This document shows, in pieces, positions 62,162 through 64,000 of a stretch of 64,000 nt of DNA. The notes beneath the pieces were generated by a model. The model worked only from the letters and a program-made list of their open reading frames with translations. It was not told where the DNA came from and ran no database searches. The number at the start of each line of letters is the position of its first letter. The first letter of the stretch is position 1. This stretch comes from Pseudomonas sp. PA15(2017) (lineage in GTDB: Bacteria; Pseudomonadota; Gammaproteobacteria; Pseudomonadales; Pseudomonadaceae): the NCBI RefSeq assembly GCF_001945395.1, contig NZ_MSXV01000004.1:1-64000 (forward strand), read 5' to 3'. Position numbers and translations under genes: made by a program.

Positions 62162-63103
62162 ATGCAGTTCATCGACGAAGCAACCGCTACACGTCTGATC
62201 GACCACGAGGTCGCTTTTGGCGCTATCAGGGCAGCGTTGATCGCTGCTTGCCACGAGCACGCCAGAATCTTTCCGGTATTGGCCGCTCACGGCTCGAATC
62301 AACAGAACACTTTCATGATCAAATCAGCTGCGGGCAGTGACATTGCAGGGCTGAAGGTCGGCTCCTATTGGCCGGGCAACACCGCGAAAGGGCTGGCGTG
62401 CCACAACTCTCTGATTCTGTTGTTCGATCAAAACCAGGGGAAAATTGACACTATCATCGAGTCTGGCGTGGTCAACGCCTATCGCACAGCGGCGGCGGAC
62501 GCAGTCGCGGCGAGCGTTCTGGCGAGGGAGGACGCGAAGATACTCGCGATCTTCGGTACGGGCCATCAGGCACACTACGAGTGCCTCGCGCTGGCCCGCG
62601 TGCGTCCCATCGAGCAGGTGCTGGTGGTCGCACGCACTCCAAAAAGCGGCGAGGCGATGATCCGGACACTGGCTGAACATGGCCTAAGTGCGCGATTAAG
62701 CGATGCTCAAACGGCATGCGGCATGGCAGACATCGTTGTCACCGCGACCACTTCCACAGCACCGCTGTTTGATGCGGCATGGATCCAACCCGGCACCCAC
62801 ATCGCCTCGATGGGCTCAGACGCGTTTGGCAAACAGGAACTGCCGCCGTCACTCTTTGCACGCGCTCATCTTTTTTGCGATCTGGTCGAGCAGTCGCGAC
62901 GCATCGGCGAGTTTCAGCACGCCGATGCAGCGCTGCCGATCACGGCGATCGGCGAAGTACTGCAACAGCGCGCGCAGGGTCGCCGAGCCACGGATGACAT
63001 CACCATTTTTGATAGCTCTGGTATTGCGCTGCAGGACCTTCACGTTGGCCGGGCAGTGCTAGAGAAGTACAAGGTGTATTCGGACCAACGCGCGAGGATG
63101 TAG
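62162..63103 (+). CDS. Ornithine cyclodeaminase/mu-crystallin family reductase
   Basis: A 313-residue NAD(P)-dependent protein: Rossmann motif LAIFGTGHQAHYECLALARV, SGVVNAYRTAAADAVAAS (substrate Arg and Lys region) and SMGSDAFGKQELPP. The family includes ornithine cyclodeaminase, alanine dehydrogenase and ketimine/iminosuccinate reductases. With a DSD1-type neighbour, an imino-acid such as iminosuccinate is a plausible substrate, but this is inference. It shares the LysR-controlled operon. Confidence 0.86.
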   Translation: MQFIDEATATRLIDHEVAFGAIRAALIAACHEHARIFPVLAAHGSNQQNTFMIKSAAGSDIAGLKVGSYWPGNTAKGLACHNSLILLFDQNQGKIDTIIESGVVNAYRTAAADAVAASVLAREDAKILAIFGTGHQAHYECLALARVRPIEQVLVVARTPKSGEAMIRTLAEHGLSARLSDAQTACGMADIVVTATTSTAPLFDAAWIQPGTHIASMGSDAFGKQELPPSLFARAHLFCDLVEQSRRIGEFQHADAALPITAIGEVLQQRAQGRRATDDITIFDSSGIALQDLHVGRAVLEKYKVYSDQRARM

Positions 63104-63268
63104 CGAGCTGCCGCGTCCGTATTGTGTCGCGCCATAATCGCTAGATTGTGACCAAGAAAGTCGTAGTGAATCCGGAACTTACCTTAGTGGCACGCCCCCC
63201 CGGTATCCAGCGTAAGGAGAGAGAAGTCCAAAAGGCTAGTGCTGGGTTCTACTCCGTTAACACGGACA

Positions 63269-64000
63269 CTATTCGATCCGGTAATACACGCAGATACGAT
63301 CTCGTCCGATCTGATGTACACCCATCGGTATTCCGTAGATTGAGCTCAGGATCTCCGGCTCCATCAGCTCTGATGGAGCCCCCTGGAATACCACTCTCCC
63401 ATGCTGCATAGCGATGATGTGGTCTGCGTAACAGGAGGCGAAATTGATGTCGTGCAACACCAAAAGCATCGTCTTCTCCAGCTCATCTGCTGCACGTCGA
63501 AGCACCTGCATCATGCCCACGGCTTGCTTTATATCGAGACTATTGAGTGGCTCGTCCAGAAGCACGTAGCGGGTGTCCTGGCACAGCACCATTGCGACAA
63601 AGGCTCGCTGGCGTTCTCCGCCAGACATCTCATCCAGGTGGCGGTCAGCCAACGCTGCGAGATTGAGGTAGGAGATAGCTCGTTCGATATGCTCCTGGTC
63701 CTGAACCGTGGGCCGGCCACCGGTGTGGGGATGCCGCCCAAAGGAGACCAACTCTCTGACGGTCAGTCTCAACGGCAAATGGTTGTCCTGTCGCAGGATG
63801 GCCATTCGACGAGCAAGGTCGCGGCCGTTGGCTTGCATCACGTCGGTACCATCAATCAGAACCTGCCCATCTGAGGGCTTCAGCAGCCGGCTCATCATGG
63901 ATAGCAAGGTCGACTTCCCGGCGCCGTTGGGACCGATCAGGGCTGTTACACCGCCCAATGGAATCTGCACTTCAACGTTATCAACCACGATCGACTTGCC
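63269..64000 (-). CDS. Iron-chelate-type ABC transporter ATP-binding protein (partial)
   Basis: A FecE/FhuC-like ATPase that runs off the window end. Walker A is GPNGAGKSTLLSMM, the Q-loop is LRQDNHLPLRLTV, the signature LDEMSGGERQRAFVAM, Walker B VLLDEPLNSLD and the switch His LLVLHDINFASCY. The visible 5' codons give GKSIVVDNVEV, so the true start lies upstream of base 64000. The presumed permeases and binding protein should lie beyond it. The 165 bases between it and the OCD gene hold nothing recognisable. Confidence 0.88.
   Translation of the reverse strand, partial: GKSIVVDNVEVQIPLGGVTALIGPNGAGKSTLLSMMSRLLKPSDGQVLIDGTDVMQANGRDLARRMAILRQDNHLPLRLTVRELVSFGRHPHTGGRPTVQDQEHIERAISYLNLAALADRHLDEMSGGERQRAFVAMVLCQDTRYVLLDEPLNSLDIKQAVGMMQVLRRAADELEKTMLLVLHDINFASCYADHIIAMQHGRVVFQGAPSELMEPEILSSIYGIPMGVHQIGRDRICVYYRIE

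Noticed and set aside
63148..63411. Plus-strand frame of 87 codons
   Set aside because: It overlaps the ABC ATPase 3' end on the other strand and has no recognisable feature.

Overview
The window is chromosomal DNA from a high-GC gammaproteobacterium, almost certainly a Pseudomonas. The evidence is the complete Pil/Chp chemosensory cluster, the pyrR-pyrB-pyrC' operon with a catalytically dead PyrC', metX-metW, an OprD-family porin, and Pseudomonas-type REP palindromes. From recall, gene order resembles P. aeruginosa PA0385-PA0420 followed by the PA5334-PA5347 block. Both ends of each block seem to be in place, but the two blocks are joined around 41.4-43.3 kb. No tRNA, rRNA, CRISPR array or transposase gene was seen.

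Layout. 0-6.9 kb: yceI and its cytochrome b561 partner, bioA, an OprD porin, rsmE, a second cytochrome b561 and a ferritin-like protein. 7.0-20.6 kb (minus strand): pilG-pilH-pilI-pilJ-pilK-chpA-chpB-chpC, the signalling system controlling type IV pilus twitching. 20.8-26.9 kb (plus): gshB, a TonB3-like protein, algH/yqgE, yqgF, pyrR, pyrB and pyrC'. 27.2-29.8 kb: a TM2 membrane protein, then a radical-SAM/TIGR03915-type putative DNA-repair pair preceded by a near-consensus LexA (SOS) box. 30.1-32.4 kb (minus): the pilus retraction ATPases pilT and pilU. 32.5-41.8 kb (plus): yggS, proC, yggT, yggU, a dynamin-like GTPase, metX, metW, a DUF4426 protein, rdgB, hemW and a DUF3392 protein. 41.8-43.3 kb (minus): an unrecognised membrane protein and a DUF4870 protein. 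43.3-57.6 kb: rph, yicC, gmk, rpoZ, spoT, ridA, an SDR protein, exbB-exbD-tonB, oxyR, recG, a YbaK/HDOD protein and an SCP2-like protein.

From about 57.7 kb the base composition drops and the content looks accessory. It holds an orphan atypical response regulator, a DUF2026-like gene and a possible small ORF. These are followed by a LysR regulator divergent from a DSD1-like PLP enzyme and an ornithine-cyclodeaminase-family reductase, and by the edge of an iron-chelate-type ABC ATPase.

Two themes stand out. Pilus control (Pil/Chp, TonB3, PilTU) is concentrated in one third of the window. Intergenic spaces are colonised by several families of small palindromic elements: a ~200-bp composite element present three times with shared terminal inverted repeats around a REP core, a GGTCYGCTGA-type hairpin family present at 21.8-22.1 and 57.65 kb, and a different body at 34.7 kb ending in the same terminal sequence as the composite element. 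The observations most worth follow-up are the SOS-box-preceded radical-SAM operon, the composite element family, the degenerate-receiver regulator at the composition boundary, and the LysR/DSD1/OCD catabolic unit.
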